From assembly GCA_022825885.1 (NCBI GenBank), contig JAJDVY010000022.1, positions 1-64,000 of the forward strand: DNA of 64,000 bases, written 5' to 3'. Made by a program: the position numbers and the translations under genes. This document shows, piece after piece, positions 1 to 7,671 of the stretch (the first letter of the stretch is position 1; every line of letters starts with the position of its first letter). The notes beneath the pieces are model-generated. The model worked only from the letters and a program-made list of their open reading frames with translations. It did no database searches and was not told the DNA's origin. Origin of the DNA: Nitrospirales bacterium. GTDB lineage: Bacteria; Nitrospirota; Nitrospiria; Nitrospirales; UBA8639.

Positions 1-221
1 TGGCGCACGTCGGGAAAGACCGTGCCGGTGGCCAGCCATTGCGGGTCCTGTCGCAGCAAACGGGCGAGGGCGAAGAAATGCTCCAGTTTGATGTTTTTGC
101 TGAAGCCCAGTTCCCATTGATTCACCGCGGACGCCGAGATGCGCAACGCCTTGGCCACGTCCGCCTGGGACAAGCCCGCCTGTTGCCGCGCGACACGAAT
201 CCTTTCGGTTAACGTATTCAT
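1..221 (-). CDS. XRE-family helix-turn-helix regulator (C-terminus beyond window edge)
   Basis: The reading frame starts at an ATG at 221-219 with a strong GGAGGAGG ribosome site and runs off the left edge. The first 73 residues include RIRVARQQAGLSQADVAKAL and then SASAVNQWELG, the classic XRE/Cro two-helix DNA-binding pattern with an NQWE recognition helix. It probably acts as a cytoplasmic repressor, either alone or as the start of a longer phage-like regulator; the C-terminal half is not visible. Three copies of an AGTATGCT-type motif lie just upstream and could be its own operator. The family call is firm; target and length are unknown. Confidence 0.8.
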   Translation of the reverse strand, partial: MNTLTERIRVARQQAGLSQADVAKALRISASAVNQWELGFSKNIKLEHFFALARLLRQDPQWLATGTVFPDVR

Positions 222-246
222 GAAAAAGAGCGGCCTCCTCCGTCTG

Positions 247-304
247 TTAGCATGCTGTATTTTTTTAATGAAGTATGCTTGATTTGATAAATTCAGTATG
301 CTAA
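247..304. promoter_or_regulatory. Candidate operator with three AGCATACT-type half-sites
   Basis: TTAGCATGCTG (247-257) and CAGTATGCTAA (294-304) form a near-perfect inverted repeat, and a third copy, AAGTATGCTT (271-280), sits midway. The surrounding DNA is A+T rich. It lies between the XRE regulator gene (minus) and the lipoprotein gene (plus), so autoregulation of the regulator is the simplest reading. This is inferred from symmetry only. Confidence 0.5.
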
Positions 305-443
305 ATTCCACGCCACGAACAACGAAATACAGGCTGACTCGCATTCGGAACGGCAAGCCATTCTCCATGCGTTCTGAAACCCACGAGGGTTCAGCCATTC
401 AGTAGATAGAATTTAGACAACCTCTCACAGAAAGGTGACGAGC

Positions 444-2261
444 ATGAGAAGCAGGAAATTGGCATGGTTTTTAATGTTAGGGCTTTTGATTGCCTTGGCC
501 GGATGCGGCAGCGACGGCAACGGCGGGGGCATGACGGGAATGCCTGACCCCCCGCCTGTGGATATGGACGCGCTGAATGCTGCGAAGGCGGCAGCAATGA
601 CGGCCTACGAGGAGGCCAAGCAGGCAGTGGCGGACGTGGAGGCTCACAAGAATGCCGATATAGACTCCTACGACATGGCAGTCGCCAAGAGGGATGAAGC
701 CATGGCTGCCAATGACAAGGCTCAGGAAGCCGAGACTGTGGCGGACGCCCAGAAGTATAGAGACATGGCACGGACCGCGAATATGGACGCCATGAGGTAC
801 GCCGATATGGTAACGACAGCAGCGGGCACGGCAGCCGACAGGGCCATGGCAGCGGCCATCGCTCCAGCCATTGCTGATCCTGACGGAGATGGTGTGATCG
901 TTGGAGTTGGTCAGACTGGTTTGCTGAAGGCTAATCGTCCTGGTGGTAGTGCAACGGACGGTGAAAGCGCAACATTTACAGTTGCACCCGGTGGAGCCGT
1001 CACGGTTGATTTCGATGGTACCGCAACTGCTATTCCAACAGACGAATTGGATAAGGACGACATGACGACCACCGATCCGCCTGTGTCTATAGAAAATCAA
1101 TTTATGAAACAGACGGGTGCGATGCGTGCCGAATTAGACGGGTTCGCGGTCAGCGTCCATGAGCGCACCGTGGACAAAGTCACGGACACGCTCACGGTCT
1201 ACACCAACGTCGAGCCTCTGAAAGCTGAGGCCTATAATGATTATTTTGCACGAGCGGATTCTACTCCTGATGATCCGAACGTTCGTCCGACAGTTGTGAG
1301 TGCTGTCGACGCTGAGAACGGAACGTTAACGTTAGCTGGTACTTTCGTGGCTGCCGATCATGCTAACTTGTTTGGTGGCTCATTTTTTGTAAAGCCTCCA
1401 AGCAGCACTAGTAACATCATGCCCGGTGCTCCAGGTGAGGATAAGGACAATCCAGCCAATGAGATGGACGGAACGTTTGCCGGAGTACCAGGCAAGTTTG
1501 TCTGTGCAGCTAGTGGTGGTTGTACTGTCAGCTTTGATCCTGATGGGATGTTGACGACGATCCCATCAACAGACTTTACATTCGTACCAACGAGTACCGA
1601 TGTCGAAGTCCAGAACGTGATCAGGGACACCGACTTCCTGACGTTCGGCTATTGGTTGCAAGCCACAGAGCAAGAAGACGGGGCCACGAAGTATGGGGTT
1701 AACACCTTCTTCACTGGTGTAAATGCGTTCGCTGTACCTGCTGCTCTTGAAGGTCAGGCGACCTATTCGGGTAAGGCAACCGGCATGTACGCGAAGAAGA
1801 CGTTTGATAGTAGGGGTGTTGGTACCCCAACCAGTTCCGGCCAGTTTACGGCGAACGCCACTTTGACAGCAACGTTTAACCAAACCACTGCTGCTCATCC
1901 AGACGGTGCTGGTAGGCTTGCCCCAACTTTGCTTAACTCCATCACCGGTACCGTGGGCAACTTCATGGATGCCTCTGGTAACAGTATCGACGATGCTTGG
2001 AGCGTTAACTTGGGTAAAGCTAATATTGCTAGTACCGGTGCTGTCGGTCCTAGTACCGATGACGGCACAGATAGAACTGCCACAACCACAGGTGGTGGAG
2101 AATGGAGCGGCCAGTTCTATGGTCCAGATGTTCCTGATGTTACAGCAACCACTGATGTAAATGAACAAACAACCGGCTACCCAACCGGCGTGGCCGGGGA
2201 ATTCAATGCCCATTTCTCCAACGGGCATGTGATCGGTGCCTTTGGAGCAACAAAGGACTAA
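444..2261 (+). CDS. TbpB-like surface lipoprotein with an alanine-rich helical N-domain
   Basis: A 605-residue predicted lipoprotein. The ATG at 444 is chosen because AGAAAGG sits 8 bases upstream and the signal peptide then begins MRSRKLAW; a GTG at 435 is in frame but overlaps that ribosome site. A hydrophobic stretch ends in the lipobox LAGC. Next comes an Ala/Met/Asp-rich segment (about residues 45-145) with coiled-coil-like heptads, then beta-rich sequence. The C-terminal ~170 residues (ATYSGKATG, LNSITGTVGNF, GEWSGQFYGP, GVAGEFNAHF, VIGAFGATKD) match the eight-stranded barrel of the transferrin-binding-protein-B-like family of surface lipoproteins. The ligand is not predictable. No Slam-type exporter gene is in the window. 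A strong terminator follows. Confidence 0.75.
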   Translation: MRSRKLAWFLMLGLLIALAGCGSDGNGGGMTGMPDPPPVDMDALNAAKAAAMTAYEEAKQAVADVEAHKNADIDSYDMAVAKRDEAMAANDKAQEAETVADAQKYRDMARTANMDAMRYADMVTTAAGTAADRAMAAAIAPAIADPDGDGVIVGVGQTGLLKANRPGGSATDGESATFTVAPGGAVTVDFDGTATAIPTDELDKDDMTTTDPPVSIENQFMKQTGAMRAELDGFAVSVHERTVDKVTDTLTVYTNVEPLKAEAYNDYFARADSTPDDPNVRPTVVSAVDAENGTLTLAGTFVAADHANLFGGSFFVKPPSSTSNIMPGAPGEDKDNPANEMDGTFAGVPGKFVCAASGGCTVSFDPDGMLTTIPSTDFTFVPTSTDVEVQNVIRDTDFLTFGYWLQATEQEDGATKYGVNTFFTGVNAFAVPAALEGQATYSGKATGMYAKKTFDSRGVGTPTSSGQFTANATLTATFNQTTAAHPDGAGRLAPTLLNSITGTVGNFMDASGNSIDDAWSVNLGKANIASTGAVGPSTDDGTDRTATTTGGGEWSGQFYGPDVPDVTATTDVNEQTTGYPTGVAGEFNAHFSNGHVIGAFGATKD

Positions 2262-2267
2262 ATACGG

Positions 2268-2307
2268 CGAGGTGGCCACACTTACCGGCGTGGCCACCTC
2301 GTTTTTT
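2268..2307 (+). terminator. Rho-independent terminator after the lipoprotein gene
   Basis: CGAGGTGGCCAC (2268-2279) pairs perfectly with GTGGCCACCTCG (2290-2301) and is followed by six T residues. Confidence 0.92.
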
Positions 2308-3315
2308 GTTCGGTTAGAAGTGAGTGAAAGAATGTTCTGTGAGGGTTGTGACGGCAGGTACCTCTTTCTTGGGGGGTACCTGCCGCGTCTCTTGATGGGG
2401 GGATGAACCTTTGCGAGGGGTTCGCTTACCATCACCCAGTCTGGTGAGAACACGTCCCATGTCCAGCGTGTTCGCATCGTCTCCGGGCGGGATCCGGGAG
2501 TGAAAGAGAGAGCACTCCCCCCGCCTTGACTGGGCTTCCCGAGTCCTTCCGGCATGCCGCCCGGCCATGCGCACGAAGACCCCAGCCTCCGATTTCCGCC
2601 ACGCTATACCATACCCCACCCCTGATGTCAAAACCGCGTCCGTTCGTCTACGGCCGCTCGTCTGTCACTCTTGCTTTTTCCTTCTGCCACTCATCGGCGA
2701 AAGGCGTCTTTGCCTTTCACAATATCCGCTCGTCTGTCACCCTTGCGAAAGCGAGGGTCCAGGTTCGTTTCTCCTCACAAACGCAGAGAAGCAGAGAAGC
2801 AGAGAAGCAGAGAAGCAGAGAAGCAGAGAAGACAAAGACACTGGATGCCCGATCGAGCCGGGCATGACAGGGGGAGGAGAGGGGGTCATCCTTGCGTACC
2901 CTTCGACTTCGCTTCCTTCGGCTTCGCTCAGGACAGGCAGGACAGGCAGGGCCGGCAGGGCCGGCGTGAAGGTCCGTTTTTGTCTGTCACCCTTGCGTAC
3001 CCTTCGACTGTGCTCAGGGCAGGCGTGAGGGTCCAGGGTCGTTTCTCCTCACAAACGCAGACAAAGACAAAGGCAAAAACGCTGGATGCCCGATCGAGCC
3101 GGGCATGACAGGGGGGAAATGTCGAGGATGACGGATAAAGACAAAGACGCTGGATGCCCGATCGGGTCGGGCATGACAGAGGAGGAGAGGGGGACTTATA
3201 CGGAATGTTAGCCAAAGAGTTTTAGAGCTTGGGTGTGACGTTCAGTTTGATTTGGCGGGTGGTGGGACGACCACGGGGGTATTTTGGCTTAAGTGATAGA
3301 CGGTGGGGCCTGTTG
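2308..3315. repeat. Gene-free kilobase of intergenic repeats
   Basis: No convincing gene is seen. Contents: a 10-bp-arm hairpin GGCAGGTACC/GGTACCTGCC (2353-2362 with 2375-2384, no T-run); six copies of the 8-bp unit GCAGAGAA (2783-2830); three palindromic elements of the CTGGATGCCCG type (2841-2870, 3082-3111, 3150-3179); and two stretches of the companion repeat CTTGCGTACCCTTCGACT plus GGACAGGC tandem units (about 2890-2960 and 2990-3030). Short open frames here cross these repeats in several frames and look fortuitous. Confidence 0.75.
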
Positions 3316-3789
3316 TTACTCTCTCAATAAGCCAGGAAATATGGCTTCTACACAATACTCAGCAATCTTGTTCCCAATTCTACGACTCAGGTCGGGCATC
3401 TCAGGCATATTAGATGCCTCAGGTAAAGGCAGGCCTACAATGACGCTATGTGACGGGTCTTCTTTTTGACTGCCATTGGCTTTCAATGGTCGATGTACGA
3501 AACGAGCTTCGCAATCTGAGTCGTCTTTGAGAAACTGTTGTGTCTTGCCTATAGCAAGTTCAGCAAATCGTCCCGTACTCTTTATGTCGATCCCAATTGA
3601 ACGCCGTACGTTAGCTAGTTGGCGATCCTTAGGAATATCACCGAAATATTCTAACCAATTAACTGACAGCCCGTCCCTCTCGTTTTTACGCAATTGAAAG
3701 GCTTCTCCAGATATTTCTCCGTTATTAAAAAGGCTTGGCTTGATATAACGAACAACATGGTCCGTCTCTGGCAAATAGACGTCACTCAT
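3316..3789 (-). CDS. Cassette A third gene: conserved protein of unknown function
   Basis: 157 residues; its ATG overlaps the end of the preceding gene by 8 bases, so the two are almost certainly translated from one message. No signal peptide or membrane segment is seen, so it is probably cytoplasmic. Visible landmarks are a GLSVNWLEYF block (residues 40-49) and a PSHSVIVGLPLP block (112-123) near the C-terminus. The third gene of the island cassette at 19517-19939 has SISVDRM at 46-52 and YHADIFLHL at 105-113, i.e. the same order and spacing, so I regard them as remote homologues. Function is unknown. The A+T-rich composition differs from nearby core genes, suggesting horizontal acquisition. 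Confidence 0.65.
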   Translation of the reverse strand: MSDVYLPETDHVVRYIKPSLFNNGEISGEAFQLRKNERDGLSVNWLEYFGDIPKDRQLANVRRSIGIDIKSTGRFAELAIGKTQQFLKDDSDCEARFVHRPLKANGSQKEDPSHSVIVGLPLPEASNMPEMPDLSRRIGNKIAEYCVEAIFPGLLRE

Positions 3790-4420
3790 AGAGTTCCGTG
3801 CTCAGTTCGTCTAGGCTACAGACCCCTAGCTTATGCGATGCCCTCGTAGCCCTTCCATGCCGTTTTAATTTCACGAAATTACACCACCCGTTGCCGAAGA
3901 ACTCGACCTCAATACGTGTGTTGTTGGCTAGTCTCCAAACAGCAGAAAGATTGCCGTTGTCTAGCAGCATTAATCCGGCCGTACTAGTCCATGGCATGGA
4001 CTTGACGAAACACCAAAAATTCTTCTTCGATGATTCGTTTATCTCAGAACATTCTTCATCATCCAAGGCAAATTTGTGCAACTCCTCAATGCGATGTTCA
4101 TAAGACTGAAACGTTATTTTTGTTTTTGCCAACATCTCATCAAAGTCGGCAATATATTGGTTCAGCAGGTCATCTGATTTCAGTTCATCCTCCAAAGTGG
4201 AGGAACGTTGTATGACTTTAGATTCACCATAGTTGGTATCTGCATTCTCAGAATCACCAATTCCATGGACCACCAATGAAGAAGGCACGTAGGCAGGTAA
4301 ATAATTCTGCCAAATATCTTGGGAGTGCTCTTCGTCGAACATTCCCTCGATTGGCAAAGTGCCCGTCTTTTGGTACGCCAGATCGACTTCAGAGCTTGAT
4401 TTAGTTGCTACCGTACTCAT
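3782..4420 (-). CDS. Cassette A second gene: conserved protein of unknown function
   Basis: 212 residues, soluble. The first ~85 residues are polar and low in recognisable motifs, followed by a helical stretch (about 86-145). A beta-rich C-terminal unit begins AGLMLLDNGNLSAVW (148-162) and continues to EVEFFGNGWCNFVKLKRHG (171-189). The same arrangement, helices then a P/G-x-dG-x-w strand pair, is seen at residues 137-178 of the 213-residue second gene of the island cassette (18879-19520). It overlaps the TIGR04255 gene by ATGA and the third gene by 8 bases, indicating coupled translation. I do not recognise a named family. Confidence 0.62.
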   Translation of the reverse strand: MSTVATKSSSEVDLAYQKTGTLPIEGMFDEEHSQDIWQNYLPAYVPSSLVVHGIGDSENADTNYGESKVIQRSSTLEDELKSDDLLNQYIADFDEMLAKTKITFQSYEHRIEELHKFALDDEECSEINESSKKNFWCFVKSMPWTSTAGLMLLDNGNLSAVWRLANNTRIEVEFFGNGWCNFVKLKRHGRATRASHKLGVCSLDELSTELYE

Positions 4421-5202
4421 TGTGAATCCTCTAATAAGCCCCAGTGGTTCTTTTGGACATCCAGGCTTGTGATGTGCTTAAAACACGCATTGATGGAATC
4501 GTGGGCGCGCTGGAACCATTGGTCAGAGCCGGTCTTTGTTACTCCTCCAATACGACCACTTGCTCGAATTTCAAATACCAGAATCGGCGCATTCGATTGC
4601 TGAGGATTAACTCCGCTACGTACGTTAATATTCAGTTCTAAATCCCTTGAGACCTTGTGAAGGTACTTGCAGTCGAAACCAGGCTGTCCAGAGGTGCTAA
4701 GGCCTGGATCGGTGATAGAGAATGAGCGGATTACTTTCTTCGTATCTTGTGGCCCCTCCCAAAATTCACACCGCTCTAGGGTGTTAACGTAGGTCAATTC
4801 ACAAAGGTCAATGACAAGTTCATCTCTGCTCACTTCCGTTCTGATAAATTGATCGAACACACCGTAATATTTATCAAATGTTGGTTTGATGTGCTTATGA
4901 AAACGAGGATATGTATGACCATTTCTGCGCCGCCAATTGAACATAAAAGCACTCTTCTGTATCTGAATGAGATTGATTTCATCACTTCCTATAAACCAGT
5001 ATCGAGGCATTGGGAACACATCATTTGGAATAATATCTTCTCTCACGTTCGCTGGCAATTGTTGCCTGACTGTAGGGAAGTCATCCTTTATCTTTTCCCA
5101 AAAGAGGCCAATATGTTCACTGCGAAGTTTCGCTAACGGAGGATTGAAGTACGAAGCTACGACTACTTCATTGATGGGAGGGTTCTTAAGTGTTAGTGGC
5201 AT
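4417..5202 (-). CDS. TIGR04255 family protein (cassette A first gene)
   Basis: 261 residues from the ATG at 5202, where the protein begins MPLTLKNPPINEVVVASYF, the usual N-terminal pattern of this sporadically distributed family; an upstream in-frame ATG at 5259 adds 19 residues and has no ribosome site either. Family landmarks are PRYWF (66-70), LIQIQ (78-82), FNWRRR (88-93) and YPRF (98-101), then a strand-rich half with CELTYVNTL. Function is unknown; members are patchily distributed and usually co-transcribed with uncharacterised partners, as here. It follows a small DUF5678-like gene and overlaps the next gene by 4 bases. Confidence 0.78.
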   Translation of the reverse strand: MPLTLKNPPINEVVVASYFNPPLAKLRSEHIGLFWEKIKDDFPTVRQQLPANVREDIIPNDVFPMPRYWFIGSDEINLIQIQKSAFMFNWRRRNGHTYPRFHKHIKPTFDKYYGVFDQFIRTEVSRDELVIDLCELTYVNTLERCEFWEGPQDTKKVIRSFSITDPGLSTSGQPGFDCKYLHKVSRDLELNINVRSGVNPQQSNAPILVFEIRASGRIGGVTKTGSDQWFQRAHDSINACFKHITSLDVQKNHWGLLEDSQ

Positions 5203-5268
5203 TTGGAAGACTTCGGCCTTGATTTGACGATTGACGATGCGCCCACTGAACGTTGGCATGAAATTGAC

Positions 5269-5514
5269 TTATGCTTGCGGGGCTACATATGTGGTATAGA
5301 ATCCGAGAGAAATCGGGTCGCTTCCAATTGTTTGTGTAGAAAAATTCCCAAGGCCGAATTTTTCGCAGCCAATCAGGTAGGCATCATCACTATCGTTATA
5401 GATAGCTATGATTTCTCCATCGTGCAGGAGAACGGTCCTGCCAAAATGCTCAAATTCCAATTTATCCTTGGCTTCGATGAAGGCAGCCCAATTTTTTTCT
5501 AATTCGTCACTCAT
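5269..5514 (-). CDS. Small DUF5678-like protein heading the cassette A operon
   Basis: 81 residues from the ATG at 5514 (MSDELEKNWAAFIEAKDKL); an alternative ATG at 5580 would add 22 residues of less likely coding sequence. The pattern of a helix, then GRTVLLHDGEIIAIYNDSDDAYLIG, resembles small DUF5678-type proteins in which a short beta sheet follows a helix. No catalytic motif is seen. The stop is 9 bases before the longer possible start of the TIGR04255 gene, so it may be part of the same transcript; whether it belongs functionally to the cassette is open, since cassette B has no equivalent. Confidence 0.5.
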   Translation of the reverse strand: MSDELEKNWAAFIEAKDKLEFEHFGRTVLLHDGEIIAIYNDSDDAYLIGCEKFGLGNFSTQTIGSDPISLGFYTTYVAPQA

Positions 5515-5580
5515 CTCTGCCCTTTGGGGAAAGGAGTCATATCCCCTAACTCCAGTAACAGTATAGAGTAGCAGGGCCAT

Positions 5581-5985
5581 GCAATCAACTCTCGATGGTG
5601 GGAGCAGATCCCTGTGCTCAGGACAGCGACGCGGTCGTTCTTGCTGTCACCCTTGCGTACGCAAGGGTCCAGGGTCGTTGGTTTGTATGAACGGGGGAGA
5701 AAGACAAAGATAAAGACGCTGGATCCTCGATTGCTAATAGCCTGCCCTTGACATTTTTAATCGAGGATCGAGGATGACAGATAAAGAGAAAGACGCTGGA
5801 TGCCCGATCGAGCCGGGCATGACAGGGGGAGGAGAGAGGGGCACCCTTGCGAGAGCCTGCCCTTGACGCAATCGAGAGCGCCGGTTGAGAAACAGTTGTC
5901 TGATGAAGCGGGGGTGACGTAATATGCTCCGTTGACGCGAAGCGGCCTGTGAAGGATGGTATTCAAACAGAAGAGGAGGCCATCA
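5581..5985. repeat. Intergenic repeats upstream of hicB
   Basis: No gene seen. It holds a companion repeat (CACCCTTGCGTACGCAAGGG, about 5646-5667, itself palindromic), a long palindromic element with CCTCG/CGAGG arms (about 5718-5780) and a CTGGATGCCCG-type element (5796-5825). Confidence 0.65.
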
Positions 5986-6216
5986 ATGGAGCATGTCATC
6001 AGCCTGCACATTGAGAAGTTGCCGGAGAATGTCTATGTCGCAACGTCAGCCGACGTCCAAGGTCTTGTCGTCCAGGGCCGGACGATAGAAGAAACGATTG
6101 AATATGCGCATGACGTGGCGCGAAAAATTCTTGAAGCCCAGGCCCAGCGCAACCAACCCATCACCCTCGAACAAGCCACGTATCCGATGGAGCACCACCT
6201 GGTGGTGTCCGTGTAA
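5986..6216 (+). CDS. hicB: HicB-type antitoxin
   Basis: 76 residues from the ATG at 5986, set by a perfect GAGGAGG ribosome site 6 bases upstream. The sequence EHVISLHIEKLPENVYVATSADVQGLVVQGRTIEETI has the partial RNase-H-like fold pattern of HicB: strand, short turn, then the GL-x-x-G-x-T-x-E-E helix. It would neutralise the HicA mRNA interferase encoded 10 bases downstream, which here is frame-shifted. No C-terminal DNA-binding domain is present, typical for the short HicB class. Confidence 0.82.
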   Translation: MEHVISLHIEKLPENVYVATSADVQGLVVQGRTIEETIEYAHDVARKILEAQAQRNQPITLEQATYPMEHHLVVSV

Positions 6217-6226
6217 CAGGTCTTTC

Positions 6227-6453
6227 ATGGGCCGTTTGTCCGGTTTCAACTATCGGCGGATTACCAAAATTCTGAAACGGTTCCATTTCACGTTCGACAG
6301 ACAAGCAGCAGGATCACATGAAATCTGGTTCAATGAAGAAAAAACCGGTACACGACCATTCCCCGCCATCCTGGGGATATTCCGGAAGGCACATTGAAAC
6401 AGATTCTCAAGCAAGCCGGGATTTCCACAGACGACTTTTTCTCTCACCGTTAA
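6227..6453 (+). pseudogene. hicA: hicA toxin gene with a one-base frameshift
   Basis: From ATG 6227 the frame reads MGRLSGFNYRRITKILKRF, then GSHEIWFNEEKTG, the double-stranded-RNA-binding-like fold of HicA with its catalytic GSH histidine. Immediately after an A6 run (6339-6344) the expected continuation RYTTIPRHPGDIPEGTLKQ and IS-T-D-D-F moves to another frame (CGG at 6346 through TAA 6451-6453). One base is missing relative to a complete gene. As read, the toxin stops after wrong-frame sequence at 6397 and lacks its C-terminal helix. Polymerase slippage on the A6 run adding one A would restore it. Confidence 0.8.
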
Positions 6454-6467
6454 CTCTTGAGAAGACG

Positions 6468-6497
6468 CTGGATGCCCGATCGAGCCGGGCATGACAG
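6468..6497. repeat. Palindromic element, GCCCG/CGGGC arms
   Basis: A copy of the CTGGATGCCCG...CGGGCATGACAG element lies directly after the broken hicA gene. Confidence 0.8.
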
Positions 6498-6629
6498 AGG
6501 GAGAATGTCGGGGATGGCCGTGAGGATCTTGGAGATCAGATCAGTGCTTGTCCGCGAGTGTTGTCATTGGGGAATGGTGGCTCCCTGCCCGTGCTTGCAT
6601 TTGTGGTCAGTTCTGGCTATCTTCCGGTC

Positions 6630-6893
6630 ATGAAGCACGTCCGCATTGCTGATTTGAAAAGCCACCTGAGTGCATATCTTCGTCACGTTCGGGGAGGCCG
6701 GACGCTGACGGTGCTGGACCGCCACACGCCGATCGCGCAGATTGTGCCCTGTGGGGAGCAGAACGCCTTGCTCAGCGTCCGCGCCCCGCTCCCAGGTGCC
6801 CCGAAATTGCATCAGGTCCCCTTGCCGCCCCCCCTCAAACTGGAAACGGATATCGTCTCTCTCCTCTTGCAAGAGCGCGAGTCTGAGCCGTGA
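6630..6893 (+). CDS. Phd/YefM-type antitoxin
   Basis: 87 residues starting MKHVRIADLKSHLSAYLRHVRGG, followed by RTLTVLDRHTPIAQIVP: the standard Phd/YefM N-terminal fold that binds the operator and dimerises. A longer in-frame start at 6558 adds 24 unlikely residues. The C-terminal tail (LPPPLKLETDIVSLLLQERE) is the expected toxin-wrapping segment. It overlaps the PIN toxin gene by GTGA, the usual coupled arrangement. Confidence 0.8.
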   Translation: MKHVRIADLKSHLSAYLRHVRGGRTLTVLDRHTPIAQIVPCGEQNALLSVRAPLPGAPKLHQVPLPPPLKLETDIVSLLLQERESEP

Positions 6894-7309
6894 TCGCCTA
6901 TCTGGATTCCTCTGTTCTTCTCCGGGTTATTCTAGGACAACGAAACGCCGTCAAAGAATGGCGGGACATTGAACAGGGCGTGGCCTCGGCCCTGGTCGAA
7001 GTCGAATGCTTGCGGACGTTGGACCGATTGCGGTTGAGTGAGAGACTTTCGGATGAGGCGATTGCGTTACGAAGAGAAGCCGTCTTTCGACTGCTGGAAT
7101 CCATGGAGATCCTTGATTTGACGAGCCTGATTCTGACGCGGGCTTCGCAACCGCTTCCCACCGCACTGGGAACCCTGGATGCCATTCATTTAGCCACGGC
7201 GCTGTTGTGGAGAGAGGGAAGGCAGGAAAACCTCGTGATGGCTACCCATGATATCTCATTAGCCCTTGCCGCCAGAGCCAACGGGTTCCACGTGGTGGGG
7301 ACCCCCTGA
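6890..7309 (+). CDS. VapC-like PIN-domain ribonuclease toxin
   Basis: 139 residues from a GTG that overlaps the antitoxin stop by 4 bases. The PIN acidic residues are visible: YLDSSVLLR (Asp5), VEVECLRTL (Glu39 region), LDAIHLATAL (Asp about 104) and MATHDISLA (Asp about 122). Such toxins cleave tRNA, rRNA or mRNA using a metal ion held by these acids. All four acids are present, so the enzyme should be active. Confidence 0.85.
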   Translation: MIAYLDSSVLLRVILGQRNAVKEWRDIEQGVASALVEVECLRTLDRLRLSERLSDEAIALRREAVFRLLESMEILDLTSLILTRASQPLPTALGTLDAIHLATALLWREGRQENLVMATHDISLALAARANGFHVVGTP

Positions 7310-7671
7310 GAGACGGTGTCGGGCATGTGTGCAAAAACCACGGCCCTTGATTTTCTGCCATGCCGTCATACCCCAGTTTGACGTCAACCTCGGAGCCGCC
7401 TCGTCTATCACCCTTGCGAACCCTTCGACTGCGCTTCCTTCGGCTTCGCTCAGGACAGGCAGGACAGGCGCGAGGGTCCGTTTTTGTCTGTCACCCTTGC
7501 GAATGCGAGGGTCTAGGGTCGTTGGTTGTATGAACGGGGGAGAAAGACAAAGACAAAGACGCTGGATGCCCGATCGAGCCGGGCATGACAGAGGGAAAAT
7601 GTCGAGGATGACAGAGGAGGAGAGGGGGGGAGGTCATCCCAAAAAAAGAAGGCGACGACCAGAGGGTGTGG
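7310..7671. repeat. Intergenic repeats between two TA modules
   Basis: No gene seen. It contains the CCCTTCGACTGCGCTTCCTTCGG/GGACAGGC companion repeat (about 7400-7520) and a CTGGATGCCCG-type palindrome (7562-7591). Confidence 0.65.

Noticed and set aside
2783-2830. CRISPR-like repetition
   Set aside because: It is a perfect 8-bp tandem repeat without spacers; no cas genes are present.
2314-3215. Several overlapping open frames of 95-153 codons
   Set aside because: They cross repeats, are rich in Arg/Ser/Pro, have no ribosome sites and conflict with each other.
3316-5202. Calling cassette A a named defence system
   Set aside because: No nuclease, NTPase, TIR or other effector motif is visible in the three proteins, so function is left open.
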